Part shown: one piece after another, positions 37,327-45,865 of the stretch | Numbering within the stretch: the first letter of the stretch is position 1 | How the letters are laid out: every line of letters starts with the position of its first letter | Assembly (NCBI GenBank): GCA_028822695.1 | Contig: JAPKDA010000002.1 | Coordinates: 1 to 64,000 of the forward strand | Source of the DNA: Akkermansiaceae bacterium | GTDB lineage: Bacteria; Verrucomicrobiota; Verrucomicrobiia; Verrucomicrobiales; Akkermansiaceae | Direction of reading: 5' to 3' | DNA length: 64,000 bases | Notes under the pieces: model-generated | Databases searched by the model: none | Told to the model about the DNA's origin: nothing | Seen by the model: the letters and a program-made list of their open reading frames with translations, nothing else | Position numbers and translations under genes: made by a program

Positions 37327-37654
37327 GTAGTGCGGAGAAAGAGGAGCTGTTGCTCGGAGACGATTTCGTCATAGTGAAGCGATCTGGCCAGCGAAAACTA
37401 CGAACGAATGAAGAATAAAATCAGTCCGGCAGATGCACCTACGCGACCTGCAAAGATTGTTCGAAGAGGTGCTATCGTGCTTAGACGAATAGGGTGACTA
37501 CATGTTCATGGCAAGGGGTATCGTTGGGAGGCAGCAGCAGGATTACCTCAAGTAAAAAACGAGACCTCATGGAAGAGGTCTCGTTTCAGGTGGCCAGAAG
37601 CCAAAAGAGAGTTGTTGCGATCGAAGAAGTGCAGCGACGCGGGAAGCGGATGCT
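37327..37654. other. 328-bp gap between the Na/Pi cotransporter and rpsP
   Basis: Holds the rpsP terminator (37553-37586) at its right end. The rest must contain the cotransporter promoter; no tRNA, open frame with coding character or clear promoter was found in 37327-37550. Confidence 0.5.
37553..37586 (-). terminator. Intrinsic terminator of rpsP
   Basis: On the minus strand a perfect 12-bp stem, AAACGAGACCTC / GAGGTCTCGTTT with a 6-base loop, runs into TTTTTTAC. It lies 69 bases past the rpsP stop. Confidence 0.88.
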
Positions 37655-37897
37655 TCAGGCGGCGTTGCGGGCCTTCTTGATGATGCTGGCGACGGTCTCC
37701 GAAGGGCGGGCACCGTTTTTGATCCAGCGATCGGTCGCCTCGAGGTCAACCTTGTAGTTCACGCCCTCTTGCATGGGGTCGTAACTGCCAAGTAGTTCAA
37801 TGTAGCGGCCATCCCGGCGTTTGCGGCTATCGATAGCGACAATCTTGTAGAAGGGGCGGTCTTTGGTGCCTTTGCGTGTAAGTCGTAGTGAAACCAT
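37655..37897 (-). CDS. rpsP: 30S ribosomal protein bS16
   Basis: An 80-residue ribosomal protein of the small-subunit body. The N-terminal [20 protein letters not shown] and IELLGSYDP are diagnostic. In many bacteria rpsP is followed by rimM, trmD and rplS; here it stands alone and ends at a strong terminator. Confidence 0.96.
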   Translation of the reverse strand: MVSLRLTRKGTKDRPFYKIVAIDSRKRRDGRYIELLGSYDPMQEGVNYKVDLEATDRWIKNGARPSETVASIIKKARNAA

Positions 37898-37933
37898 GTA
37901 AATTTTCCGGTACGGGGCCGGGAAACTGGGGGA

Positions 37934-37942
37934 ATTATCTCA
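37934..37942 (-). promoter_or_regulatory. Possible extended -10 element for rpsP
   Basis: The minus strand reads TGA-GATAAT, an extended -10 that would start transcription about 30 bases before the rpsP ATG. No good -35 is seen. A leader hairpin (TTTCCcGG/CCGGAAA, 37905-37926) would follow. Confidence 0.3.
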
Positions 37943-37954
37943 CTTTGCCAAGAT

Positions 37955-38455
37955 TTATTTACCGGAACGACGCATGAAGATCGCCTGGGTCAAAATCCAG
38001 CCTTCGGGAGAGCGCTCAAAATGGAGCTCGGCCTTGAATCTATCGACGTTGTGGCGGCGCCCTCCGTCCCAAGAGATGTCGGACTCAATGAGGGCCTCGA
38101 CCCAGGCTTTATCGGGACCTGGAAAGGTGACTGTGGTCTCCAATCGGCGGATTTTGCTGCCTCCGACGGACTCCCGGAAGTTTTTGAGGAGGGTTACGGC
38201 CTCATCCTCGGAGAGGGTTTTGTTGGGAATGGGGTCCGCGCCGGCGAACGTGATGGAGTCCCCGACTACCGAACGGAAGAGTTCGAGAGCTTTGTCGGCA
38301 TCGGCGAAGGAGATCCGCTGGACAGTGGCCGACTCGAAGAGGGCATCTGTCTGGCGGAGGACGGATTGCGAATCCGAGAATCGCCACCAGAGATAGATCG
38401 CTGCGCCGAGTCCGAGAAGGAGGAAGGCGGAGAGCTTGACCCAGGGGAGTTTCAT
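37955..38455 (-). CDS. Hypothetical membrane-anchored protein
   Basis: A 166-residue protein with one N-terminal helix (LSAFLLLGLGAAIYLWW) and a periplasmic domain that resembles a NTF2/SnoaL-type cone (ALFESATVQRISFADADKAL, then HFERSPEGWILTQAIFMRR). Its start overlaps the stop of the methyltransferase gene by 4 bases, so they are co-translated. Family unknown. Confidence 0.72.
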   Translation of the reverse strand: MKLPWVKLSAFLLLGLGAAIYLWWRFSDSQSVLRQTDALFESATVQRISFADADKALELFRSVVGDSITFAGADPIPNKTLSEDEAVTLLKNFRESVGGSKIRRLETTVTFPGPDKAWVEALIESDISWDGGRRHNVDRFKAELHFERSPEGWILTQAIFMRRSGK

Positions 38456-39612
38456 CGAGGCGGAAGGAGCTGGAAGGTGAAGCCCTTCAAGTATTCGGTT
38501 TCGGGAATGCTGAGGAGGATGGGGTGGTCACAGCGTTGGCTGTGTGACTTGACGAGTCGCAGGGAACGTTTTGCGTCAACGGAGGCGTCGTTGATGCTGT
38601 TGAAGAAGTGACTCCGGGTGACGTGGTGGGAACAAGAGTAGGTGGAGAGGTAGCCGTCGCGGTCGAGAAGCTTCAAGGCGCGGAGGTTGATCTCCTTGTA
38701 TCCACGCATGGCGTCGGTGAGGGCTTTTTTGCTGCGGGTGAAGGACGGGGGGTCGAGAATGATGAGGTCGTATTGGTTTTCGCAGGCCTTGAGGAAATCA
38801 AAGACGTTGGCTTCCACTGCTTCGACTTCGAGATTGTTGAGGGTGGCATTCTTACGGACGGCAGAGATGGCTTCGCCGGAGATGTCGACGCAGGTGACCG
38901 AGGCAGCGCCGGCTTTGGCGCAGGCAAGACCAAAGCCACCGTGGTTGGAGAAGCAGTCGAGGACGCGTTTACCTTCCGCGAGGGCGGCGACTTCGGCGTA
39001 GGCGTCGAGTTGGTCGAGGTAGAGGCCGGTCTTCTGGCCGCTGAGGAGTTCGACGTGGAATTCGAGATTGCCGTTCTCAACAAGGAAGGCGCCGGGGTCT
39101 TTGCCGTAAAGAATGCCGACCTCGGGCTCAAGGCCTTCGGCTTTCCGCATCGGTGAATCGTTGCGAAGGATGATGGATTCGGGTTTCAGGAGCTCGACGA
39201 GGGCCTCGGCGATGAGATCTTTGCGCTTGTCCATGGCCAGGGTGAGGGTCTGGACGACGAGATTGGGACCATATCGGTCGACGATCAGGCCGGGGAGACC
39301 GTCGGATTCGCTCCAAACGAGGCGAGCGAGGCAGGGATCGACGGGGAGGGCGTCGCGGAGTTTGAGGGCATGGGAGATTCGGCGCTCGAAGAATTCTTTG
39401 TCGAGGACCTGCTTTCGGCGTGAAAATCGTCGGGCAACGATTTGGCTCTCCGGGTTGTAGATGGCGGAGCCCAGGGGGCGGTCCTTGTAGTCTTTGAGGG
39501 AGATCACCTCTCCAGCTTGGGGGTCTCCAAAGACCTTTTTGATCTCACTGGCATAGATCCAATCGTGGCCGTGAAAAATGCGAGAGCGGGGACTGACGAT
39601 GATACCGGGCAT
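38452..39612 (-). CDS. Class I SAM-dependent rRNA methyltransferase (RlmI-like)
   Basis: A 386-residue enzyme with an N-terminal PUA-like domain (MPGIIVSPRSRIFHGHDWIY) and a Rossmann methyltransferase domain: SAM motif VLDCFSNHGGFGLACAKAGA, acidic residue in CVDISGEA, and catalytic LIILDPPSFTRSKKA. It resembles RlmI, which makes m5C at 23S rRNA 1962, but a related rRNA target is possible. It diverges from the Lys-rich protein gene. Confidence 0.9.
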   Translation of the reverse strand: MPGIIVSPRSRIFHGHDWIYASEIKKVFGDPQAGEVISLKDYKDRPLGSAIYNPESQIVARRFSRRKQVLDKEFFERRISHALKLRDALPVDPCLARLVWSESDGLPGLIVDRYGPNLVVQTLTLAMDKRKDLIAEALVELLKPESIILRNDSPMRKAEGLEPEVGILYGKDPGAFLVENGNLEFHVELLSGQKTGLYLDQLDAYAEVAALAEGKRVLDCFSNHGGFGLACAKAGAASVTCVDISGEAISAVRKNATLNNLEVEAVEANVFDFLKACENQYDLIILDPPSFTRSKKALTDAMRGYKEINLRALKLLDRDGYLSTYSCSHHVTRSHFFNSINDASVDAKRSLRLVKSHSQRCDHPILLSIPETEYLKGFTFQLLPPR

Positions 39613-39653
39613 GTTGTTTGGGAGTCCGAAAAGAATTCGGTTAATGATTTCGC

Positions 39654-39682
39654 TTGATTGCTTGGGTCGGGAAGCCTAAAGC
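39654..39682 (+). promoter_or_regulatory. Possible promoter of the Lys-rich protein gene
   Basis: TTGATT (39654-39659), a 17-base spacer and TAAAGC (39677-39682). If used, the leader is only about 6 bases long and nearly leaderless; no ribosome site precedes the ATG at 39695. Confidence 0.25.
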
Positions 39683-39694
39683 CTCGCCCACCCT

Positions 39695-40060
39695 ATGGGA
39701 AAGCAGCTCAACAAGGTTATTAAGCGGCGCCGCCGGAAGCAGTATTTGAAACGCAAGAAGGAGCAATCGAAATCGCAAGCAGCGCATGCGAAATCGTCTC
39801 CGAAAGCGTCAAAGCCTGCTGCCAAGAAGGTAGCGAAAAAAGCAGCCAAGAAGGCGGCGAAAAAGGCGCCCGCCAAGAAGGCTGCCAAGAAAGTAGCAGC
39901 CAAAAAGGCGGCTCCTGCGGCTAAAAAGCCCGCTAAGGAGACGAAGCCTGCGGTAGTTGCTGCTGAGGAAAGCGCTCCAGCTAAGGCTGAAGAGGCTCCC
40001 CCAGCGGAGGCTCCGAAGGAAGAGGCTCCAGCTAAGGAATCCTCTGAGGAGAAAGCCTAA
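39695..40060 (+). CDS. Lys/Ala-rich histone H1-like protein
   Basis: A 121-residue protein of three parts: a conserved basic N-terminus (MGKQLNKVIKRRRRKQYLK), a long H1-like stretch of AAKKAAKK and PAKK repeats (about residues 35-90), and an acidic Ala/Glu/Pro tail (AEEAPPAEAPKEEAP). The N-terminus resembles a small basic protein family common in Verrucomicrobia; the tail is like bacterial histone H1 mimics that bind DNA or RNA without sequence preference. Length of the repeat part probably varies between strains. It diverges from the methyltransferase gene. Confidence 0.75.
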   Translation: MGKQLNKVIKRRRRKQYLKRKKEQSKSQAAHAKSSPKASKPAAKKVAKKAAKKAAKKAPAKKAAKKVAAKKAAPAAKKPAKETKPAVVAAEESAPAKAEEAPPAEAPKEEAPAKESSEEKA

Positions 40061-40163
40061 GGCATCGTTTCGGCAGTTTTTTCCTCGCGAGGGGCAATTG
40101 TGTACAGGGTTTCACGCCCGGGTTTGACCTCTGTGGAAGCTGGGACAACACTTTCCTCAAGAT

Positions 40164-40442
40164 ATGGGAAGGAAAGGAGCATCTTGGACGTCGGTCATCT
40201 TTGGCCTCTCGCGGTCGATCCTGCGGGAGCGGACAGCACGGCGTAGTTTCATCAACTACGTCATTGTGGCGCTTTTGGTGATATTTGCGCTGGGGGCTTG
40301 GCCGCTCGCGTCGTGGCTGGATGAGTCGGTGATCCGATCGGGCTTTTGGTGGGGAGGATGTGCGTTTCTCGCGATTTTTTTGTTTCTGCTGGGAGTTTAT
40401 GACTTTTTGCGGGTCCTCCGAGAGAACGACCCGAATGAGTAA
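40164..40442 (+). CDS. Small two-helix membrane protein
   Basis: A 92-residue protein with a basic N-terminus (SRSILRERTARRSF) and two helices (INYVIVALLVIFALGAWPLA, WWGGCAFLAIFLFLLGVYDF). It ends in a charged tail. It precedes the dipeptidase by 51 bases on the same strand. No family recognised. Confidence 0.65.
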   Translation: MGRKGASWTSVIFGLSRSILRERTARRSFINYVIVALLVIFALGAWPLASWLDESVIRSGFWWGGCAFLAIFLFLLGVYDFLRVLRENDPNE

Positions 40443-40493
40443 ACAGGCTAGTTCGTTCTTGCCGCTGGGCGCTGCTCCCGGCATCCATGCGCC

Positions 40494-41831
40494 GTGAATC
40501 GTTGGCAGGAACAGCTTTATTCTCTTCTCCGTTTTCCGAGTATTTCCACTGACTCGTCCCACGCTGGTGACGTCGCGGCCTGCGCGGAGTGGTTGAAGAG
40601 CATGATTCAGGAGTCTGGATTGAGTGCGGAGATCCGTCCCACGCCGGGCCATCCGGTGGTGATTGGAAAGAACGAACACAAGGAGGGGCGGCTGAATGTG
40701 CTGCTCTACGGTCACTACGACGTGCAGCCGGTGGATCCGCTGGAGCTTTGGGAGAGCCCTCCCTTCGAGCCTGAGGAGCGGGGTGGAAAGATTTGGGGGC
40801 GTGGTTCGACTGACAACAAAGGACAGCATTTCGCGCATTTATGTGGCGTGGCGGAGACGATGGAGGAGAAGGGGGAGTTGCCGGTGAATCTGACGATCCT
40901 GCTGGAAGGGGAGGAAGAGATCGGATCTCCCAACTTACGGCCGTTTCTTGAAGCCAACCGCGAGGAGTTTGCCTGCGATGTCATCGTGGTCTCGGACACC
41001 GGGATGGTGGCTGCGGGAGTGCCGACATTGGGCTATGGACTGCGAGGGATCGCGTGTTGCGAGTTTGTGGTAAAGGGGCCGGCGCGGGATTTGCACTCTG
41101 GATGTTACGGCGGAGTGGTGTGCAACCCGGCGACGGTAGCGGCACAGTTGGTGGCCAGCCTGCACGATGAGGGCGGACGGGTGGCGATCGAGGGGTTTTA
41201 CGATGATGTGGCGGATCTTGAGGATTGGGAGCGGGAGATGTGGGCGAAAGTGCCCGGGGTCAGTGGGGAAGGTATACTGGCGGTGACCGGTTCGCCGGCG
41301 CTGTTCGGTGAGGAGGGATTCAGTTCGGCCGAGCGTCTGTGGGCACGGCCGACTGCTGAGGTGAACGGGATTGGCGGGGGGTATCAGGGAGAAGGTTCGA
41401 AAACGGTGATCGCGGCGGAGACGATGGTGAAGCTGTCGTTCCGCTTGGTGCCGAATCAGAAACCCGCCGACATTCTCGCGAAGGTGCGGAAGCATCTGGA
41501 GTCGCATTGCCCGAGCGGAGTGATTCTGGAAATCGAGGATGGGCACTACGGGAGCGCCTATCACACCGATCCACACTCCAAGTATGGGAAGGCGGCACAG
41601 GAGGCGCTGAAGAAGAGTTTTGGAGCGGAGCCGGTCTTGATTCGCGAGGGCGGGAGCATTCCGATCGTGCAGGACTTCAAGGAAGTGCTCGGCGCGGACA
41701 CGCTGCTACTCGGTCTCGCCTTGCCGGATTGCCAGATTCATTCGCCGAATGAGAATTTTCCGGTGGCTAATTTTGAGGCGGGGATTCGGATGAATAAAGT
41801 TCTCCTCGAAGAACTTGGAGCGACGGTTTGA
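40494..41831 (+). CDS. M20-family dipeptidase
   Basis: A 445-residue metallopeptidase. The di-zinc site is clear: LLYGHYDVQPVDP with the first His and Asp, GRGSTDNKG with the bridging Asp, EGEEEIGSPN with the catalytic Glu, VVSDTG and the final His in CQIHSPNENF. A dimerisation domain of normal length sits between. GTG is the start. It ends 7 bases before glnS and may be co-transcribed, though the jobs are unrelated. Peptide specificity is not predictable. Confidence 0.93.
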   Translation: MNRWQEQLYSLLRFPSISTDSSHAGDVAACAEWLKSMIQESGLSAEIRPTPGHPVVIGKNEHKEGRLNVLLYGHYDVQPVDPLELWESPPFEPEERGGKIWGRGSTDNKGQHFAHLCGVAETMEEKGELPVNLTILLEGEEEIGSPNLRPFLEANREEFACDVIVVSDTGMVAAGVPTLGYGLRGIACCEFVVKGPARDLHSGCYGGVVCNPATVAAQLVASLHDEGGRVAIEGFYDDVADLEDWEREMWAKVPGVSGEGILAVTGSPALFGEEGFSSAERLWARPTAEVNGIGGGYQGEGSKTVIAAETMVKLSFRLVPNQKPADILAKVRKHLESHCPSGVILEIEDGHYGSAYHTDPHSKYGKAAQEALKKSFGAEPVLIREGGSIPIVQDFKEVLGADTLLLGLALPDCQIHSPNENFPVANFEAGIRMNKVLLEELGATV

Positions 41832-41838
41832 TCAGGTC

Positions 41839-43524
41839 ATGAGCAAGGAACAGCAGAAGCGGGACTTTATCCGGGAGATCATTGCGGAGGATCTGGGGAG
41901 TGGTAAGCATGAAACGACGGTGACCCGGTTCCCTCCGGAGCCAAATGGCTACCTGCACATCGGGCACGCCAAGGCGATTTACTTGAGCTTTAGTATCGCC
42001 TTGGAGAATGCGGGGACCGGTGCGCGGTGTCATCTGCGGTTTGATGACACCAACCCTGCGAAGGAGGATCAGGAGTATGTTGACAGCATCATCGAGGACA
42101 TTCGTTGGTTGGGATTTGATTGGGGAGAGAACCTGTTTTTCGCCAGCAACTACTTCGATTACTTCTACGATTGTGCGGTGAAGTTGATCGAGGACGGGAA
42201 GGCCTATGTGGATGAGCAGACGCCAGAGGAAATCAAAAAGGGGCGGGGGAATTTGACCGAGCCGGGAACGGATTCACCCTATCGGGATAGGGCTCCGGCA
42301 GAGAACTTGGAGTTGTTTTCGAAGATGAAGGCCGGGGGGGCGGCGGGCGGAAGTGCTGTCCTTCGTGCGAAAATCGACATGGCCTCGGCGAACCTGAACA
42401 TGCGCGACCCGGTGATTTACCGCATCGTGCATGAGAGTCATCACAACACCGGTGATGCCTGGTGCATTTACCCGATGTACGATTTTGCGCATCCCTTGGA
42501 GGATGCGAAGGAGTGCATCACACACTCGCTATGTACGCTTGAGTTTGAAGACCACCGGCCGCTCTACGACTGGGTGGTGGAGAACTGCCCCGTGCCGGCG
42601 GCGCCACGACAAATTGAGTTTTCGCGTCTGACTGTTGGCTACACGATCACCAGCAAGCGGAAGCTGCTGCAACTCGTCGAGGACAAGCATGTGAGTAGCT
42701 GGGATGATCCACGAATGCCGACGCTTTCCGGGATGCGCCGCCGGGGGTTTCCGCCGGTCGCGATTCGATCCTTCGTATCCAAGGTGGGGATCACGAAATT
42801 CAAGGGCATCACCGATGTCGCCAATCTGGAGTTCGAAGTGCGCGACGTGCTCAACAAGACTGCGCAGCGAAGAATGGCGGTGTTGGATCCGTTAAAGGTG
42901 ATTCTGACGAACTATCCAGCAGGGGAGAGCGAGGAGGTTGAGGTGCAGAACCATCCTGGAGATGAAGCGGCCGGGACCAGAAAGCTTTCCTTAGGACGAG
43001 AGCTTTGGATTGAGAGGGGGGACTTCGAACTCGATCCGCCGAAGAAATATTTTCGATTGAAACCGGATGGTGCGGTGCGTCTGAAAGGTGGCTACATCAT
43101 CCGTTACGTCGGGCATGAGGTGGAGCCACAGAGCGGTGAAGTCACGGAGGTGCATTGCGAATTTCTCCCTGGGACGATTGGCCAATCCGCGCCGGAAGGT
43201 GTGATATGCAAGGCTGCGATTCATTGGGTCAATGCCGACTCTGCTCAGGACGCGGAGGTTCGGGTCTATGATCGTCTTTTCACCGAGGAGATTCCTGAAA
43301 ATGCGGAGGGAGGTTTCTTGGGCTGCTTGAATTCCGAGTCTCTGGAATTGATCCAGGGCGTCAAGTTGGAGCCGGGCTTGGAGATGGTGGAGCCCGGATT
43401 CGTGTGTCAGTTCGAGCGGATCGGCTATTTTTGCGCGGACTCTGGAGACCATCATCCCGGTGAGACTCCCGTTTTCAACCGGATCATCGGCCTGCGGGAT
43501 TCCTGGGCGAAGAAGAAGGGCTAA
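41839..43524 (+). CDS. glnS: Glutaminyl-tRNA synthetase
   Basis: Class I synthetase of about 561 residues charging tRNA-Gln. The HIGH motif is in PEPNGYLHIGHAKAIYLSF, the KMSKS equivalent is TITSKRKLLQLV, followed by WDDPRMPTLSGMRRRGF, which separates GlnRS from GluRS. The two C-terminal beta-barrels for anticodon binding are present (residues about 340-555). ATG 41839 (MSKEQQKRDF) matches the family; an ATG at 41815 lies in the dipeptidase. A glnS gene means this organism need not use the GatCAB route for Gln-tRNA-Gln. Confidence 0.95.
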   Translation: MSKEQQKRDFIREIIAEDLGSGKHETTVTRFPPEPNGYLHIGHAKAIYLSFSIALENAGTGARCHLRFDDTNPAKEDQEYVDSIIEDIRWLGFDWGENLFFASNYFDYFYDCAVKLIEDGKAYVDEQTPEEIKKGRGNLTEPGTDSPYRDRAPAENLELFSKMKAGGAAGGSAVLRAKIDMASANLNMRDPVIYRIVHESHHNTGDAWCIYPMYDFAHPLEDAKECITHSLCTLEFEDHRPLYDWVVENCPVPAAPRQIEFSRLTVGYTITSKRKLLQLVEDKHVSSWDDPRMPTLSGMRRRGFPPVAIRSFVSKVGITKFKGITDVANLEFEVRDVLNKTAQRRMAVLDPLKVILTNYPAGESEEVEVQNHPGDEAAGTRKLSLGRELWIERGDFELDPPKKYFRLKPDGAVRLKGGYIIRYVGHEVEPQSGEVTEVHCEFLPGTIGQSAPEGVICKAAIHWVNADSAQDAEVRVYDRLFTEEIPENAEGGFLGCLNSESLELIQGVKLEPGLEMVEPGFVCQFERIGYFCADSGDHHPGETPVFNRIIGLRDSWAKKKG

Positions 43525-43591
43525 GGGCGATTTAACATCCCGAACGCTTAAGGTCTGGCCAAGAGAGCTGGCTGAGGGTAGGCTGTTGGGA

Positions 43592-44290
43592 ATGGATGAG
43601 CTTTTGAAGCATGGCGGCCCGGTTCTCTGGTTGCAGGCGGCGCTGGCCTTTTTTGCGGTCGTCTTTGTGGTTGAGCGGCTCCTCTATTTTCACGGAGTTC
43701 GCATCAATGCGGCGGACTTTCTGCGCGGAATCGCCAATCATGTTCGGCGGAAGGCGTTTGCGGAGGCAATGCACGAGGCCTCGAGATCGCCTGGGCCGGT
43801 CGCGCGGGTCGCGCACAGTGTGTTGATTCGGCATCAGATGGATCGTTCCGATTTGCGTGATGTGGCGGAGGAAGCAGTTTGTCTGGAGGTTCCTCGCATT
43901 GAGAAAAATCTCCGCGCTTTGTTGGGAATCGCTCTCCTCGCACCACTCGCGGGAATGCTGGGAACCGTTTTGGGATTGATTGATGTCTTCATGGAGGTTC
44001 AGGAACACGGTGGTTTGATGACCCAGGCCGGGATGGCTGGTGGAATCTTTGAGAGTCTGGTGACGACCGCGGCCGGTCTGACGATCGCGACGGGTGCCTA
44101 TGTCTTTTATCTCTCGATGATCGGAAAAGGGAAACGCCTGTTGTATCGCTTGGAGCGGACCGGAATTGAAGTCGTGAATCTGATTGCCGATGCCCGGTCT
44201 CAAACCGAGATCGTCTCGTTTCGTGATGAGGTGGAGGCTCGGGAGAAAGCGACCATTCTTGAGAAGCGGGCTGATTCGAACAAGTCATGA
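43592..44290 (+). CDS. MotA/TolQ/ExbB proton-channel protein
   Basis: A 232-residue inner-membrane protein from ATG 43592 (MDELLKHGGPVLWLQAALAF). Three helices are seen: near the N-terminus (AALAFFAVVFVVERLLYF), around 110 (ALLGIALLAPLAGMLGTVLG) and around 155 (LVTTAAGLTIATGAYVFYL), with the family loop TVLGLIDVF and AGGIFESLVTTAAG. It powers an outer-membrane or envelope process with the next gene, whose start overlaps its stop by 4 bases. Confidence 0.92.
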   Translation: MDELLKHGGPVLWLQAALAFFAVVFVVERLLYFHGVRINAADFLRGIANHVRRKAFAEAMHEASRSPGPVARVAHSVLIRHQMDRSDLRDVAEEAVCLEVPRIEKNLRALLGIALLAPLAGMLGTVLGLIDVFMEVQEHGGLMTQAGMAGGIFESLVTTAAGLTIATGAYVFYLSMIGKGKRLLYRLERTGIEVVNLIADARSQTEIVSFRDEVEAREKATILEKRADSNKS

Positions 44291-44769
44291 AGGCGGAACT
44301 GACCTTGCCCGAGCGGCCGGCGATCGTCCATCTGTTGGCGGTTCTCGATGTGCTCGTGCTTTTGTTGGTCTTCTTTGTGTTGATCACAAACGTTGCGCGG
44401 GAATCGGGCGTGTCGGCAGTGAGACCTGCGCCCAGCGAGTTCCGCTTGCAACAGTACGGTCCCAAAATCGTGGTGACGGCACAAGGCGGTGCGATTCCAA
44501 TTCTCCACGTTGGGCTTGAGCGGGTGCAGATGAAGGATTTGGAAGCGGTCTTGACGCGGTCAACGGAACAGGCGGGAGTGGAGACAGTTCTTCTCGTTTC
44601 CGACCAGATGCTTTCCGTCGGAGTGGAGAGGGAAATCAGCGAAGTGGCCCTGAAATTAGGCCTCAATGTGATGTTGGTCGGAAGCCGAAGCAATGGAGAT
44701 GTGGTCGAGGAGCCCCCCCCGGATCCACTGGCTCCGCCACCCATTCCGGATGAAAAAGGAGAGTCGTAA
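44287..44769 (+). CDS. ExbD/TolR-type biopolymer transport protein
   Basis: A 160-residue partner of the ExbB protein: a short cytosolic N-terminus, one helix with the family aspartate (AVLDVLVLLLVFFVLITN), and a periplasmic domain (VVTAQGGAIPI, LEAVLTRSTEQAG). The C-terminus is Pro/Asp-rich (EEPPPDPLAPPPIPDE) and encoded over a run of eight C (44713-44720). The next gene overlaps its end by 20 bases. TonB is not obvious nearby. Confidence 0.9.
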   Translation: MKAELTLPERPAIVHLLAVLDVLVLLLVFFVLITNVARESGVSAVRPAPSEFRLQQYGPKIVVTAQGGAIPILHVGLERVQMKDLEAVLTRSTEQAGVETVLLVSDQMLSVGVEREISEVALKLGLNVMLVGSRSNGDVVEEPPPDPLAPPPIPDEKGES

Positions 44770-45562
44770 ATTTCGTCGTCGTCAGGATGACATTGAATCG
44801 GGGCTCCTGTTTGCATGGAGGACTCCGGGTGGTTCGTTTGGACGAACGCTGGTCGGAGTGTTTGTGGCAACCGTCCTGTTTGCTGGGGCGGCCTCGGTGC
44901 TGCGTGTGCGAATTCCGATGGCTGTGTTGCCCTCGCCGGAAGCGGTTCAGCTCATTGTGTTGGATCCGGACGATGAACTTTCGCGGGAGTTGATAGATTG
45001 GGCGCGTTTCCACTCTCCGTATCCGGACCGATGGGATCCTTCGGGAACAGGAATCCTTGAGGGTGAGATGGACGCAATTGAGGCCGCCTTGGCAGCGAGT
45101 TGTATCTACGAGTCCAAATTGCTTCCTCGGATCGAGTCGGTGCTCACTGATGCGTTGCCGGGGCTTGTGGACCTGGAGCCGTATCCGCTCCCTGCGAGCA
45201 CAGCGCAGGTCACAGTTCCGCTGAAGGCGAACATTGTGAAGAGTTTGCAGGCGGTTTTCCGTGCCAATGGTGTGTTGAAGGATCGCTGGGGGGTGATGCG
45301 GCTGCCGTGGGGAGGGAAGGACAGTTCCGGGATGGTGGGGCTTGAGTCGAGTTTTCTGCTTGGTGTGAAACCTGACGGGAGAATTGATTTTTGCCTTCCG
45401 CTGGAAGGAGCCGGCGGCGACGTGGATGAGAAGCTCCAAGGGTGGCTGCGAGGTCAACGGCTTGAAGAGGATGCCGAGGCCACCGAAGTGATTTTTGATG
45501 TGGTTGTCGTTCGTTTCGAGGAAACGCCTCCTGAGCCCAATCTTGGAGAGGAGGCACCCTGA
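44750..45562 (+). CDS. Hypothetical membrane-anchored partner of ExbBD
   Basis: About 270 residues from ATG 44750 (MKKESRKFRRRQDDIES). A basic N-terminus, one helix (LVGVFVATVLFAGAASVL), and a periplasmic region with a beta-sheet domain near the C-terminus (FLLGVKPDGRIDFCLPLEG). The topology (short cytosolic end, single helix, long periplasmic arm) is that of TonB or TolA, and the position after ExbB and ExbD fits, but no TonB-box or Pro-rich spacer is visible. It overlaps the zinc-ribbon gene by 1 base (TGATG). Confidence 0.7.
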   Translation: MKKESRKFRRRQDDIESGLLFAWRTPGGSFGRTLVGVFVATVLFAGAASVLRVRIPMAVLPSPEAVQLIVLDPDDELSRELIDWARFHSPYPDRWDPSGTGILEGEMDAIEAALAASCIYESKLLPRIESVLTDALPGLVDLEPYPLPASTAQVTVPLKANIVKSLQAVFRANGVLKDRWGVMRLPWGGKDSSGMVGLESSFLLGVKPDGRIDFCLPLEGAGGDVDEKLQGWLRGQRLEEDAEATEVIFDVVVVRFEETPPEPNLGEEAP

Positions 45563-45801
45563 TGGAGATCAGTCTGGCTGAATTTTTTGTGATGATCCTG
45601 GTATTTGCGTTCGCAGGAGCAGGGGTCAGCGCATTCTTGGACCGTCGCCGGGACCGGGTGAGTGCCCGGGCCATCAAGCGCTCGACCATCTGTTGCCGGG
45701 TTTGTGGATGTGTGTATTCGGAACCTCTCGAGAACCGCTCCGGAGTCTGCCCGGAATGTGGGCGGGAGAACCTCCGTGGGCGGGACCGCCGCTTGGGTTG
45801 A
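45562..45801 (+). CDS. Small membrane protein with zinc ribbon
   Basis: A 79-residue protein: one N-terminal helix ([19 protein letters not shown]), a basic linker and a four-cysteine ribbon with CRVCG and CPECG. Its ATG overlaps the previous stop (TGATG), so it belongs to the ExbBD operon. Zinc binding is expected. Function unknown. Confidence 0.72.
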   Translation: MEISLAEFFVMILVFAFAGAGVSAFLDRRRDRVSARAIKRSTICCRVCGCVYSEPLENRSGVCPECGRENLRGRDRRLG

Positions 45802-45865
45802 GGCTTGCTTCCGACGGGGGCGCAGCTTATTCAAACAGGGCGCCACGGAGGCGTGTCTAATTCTC

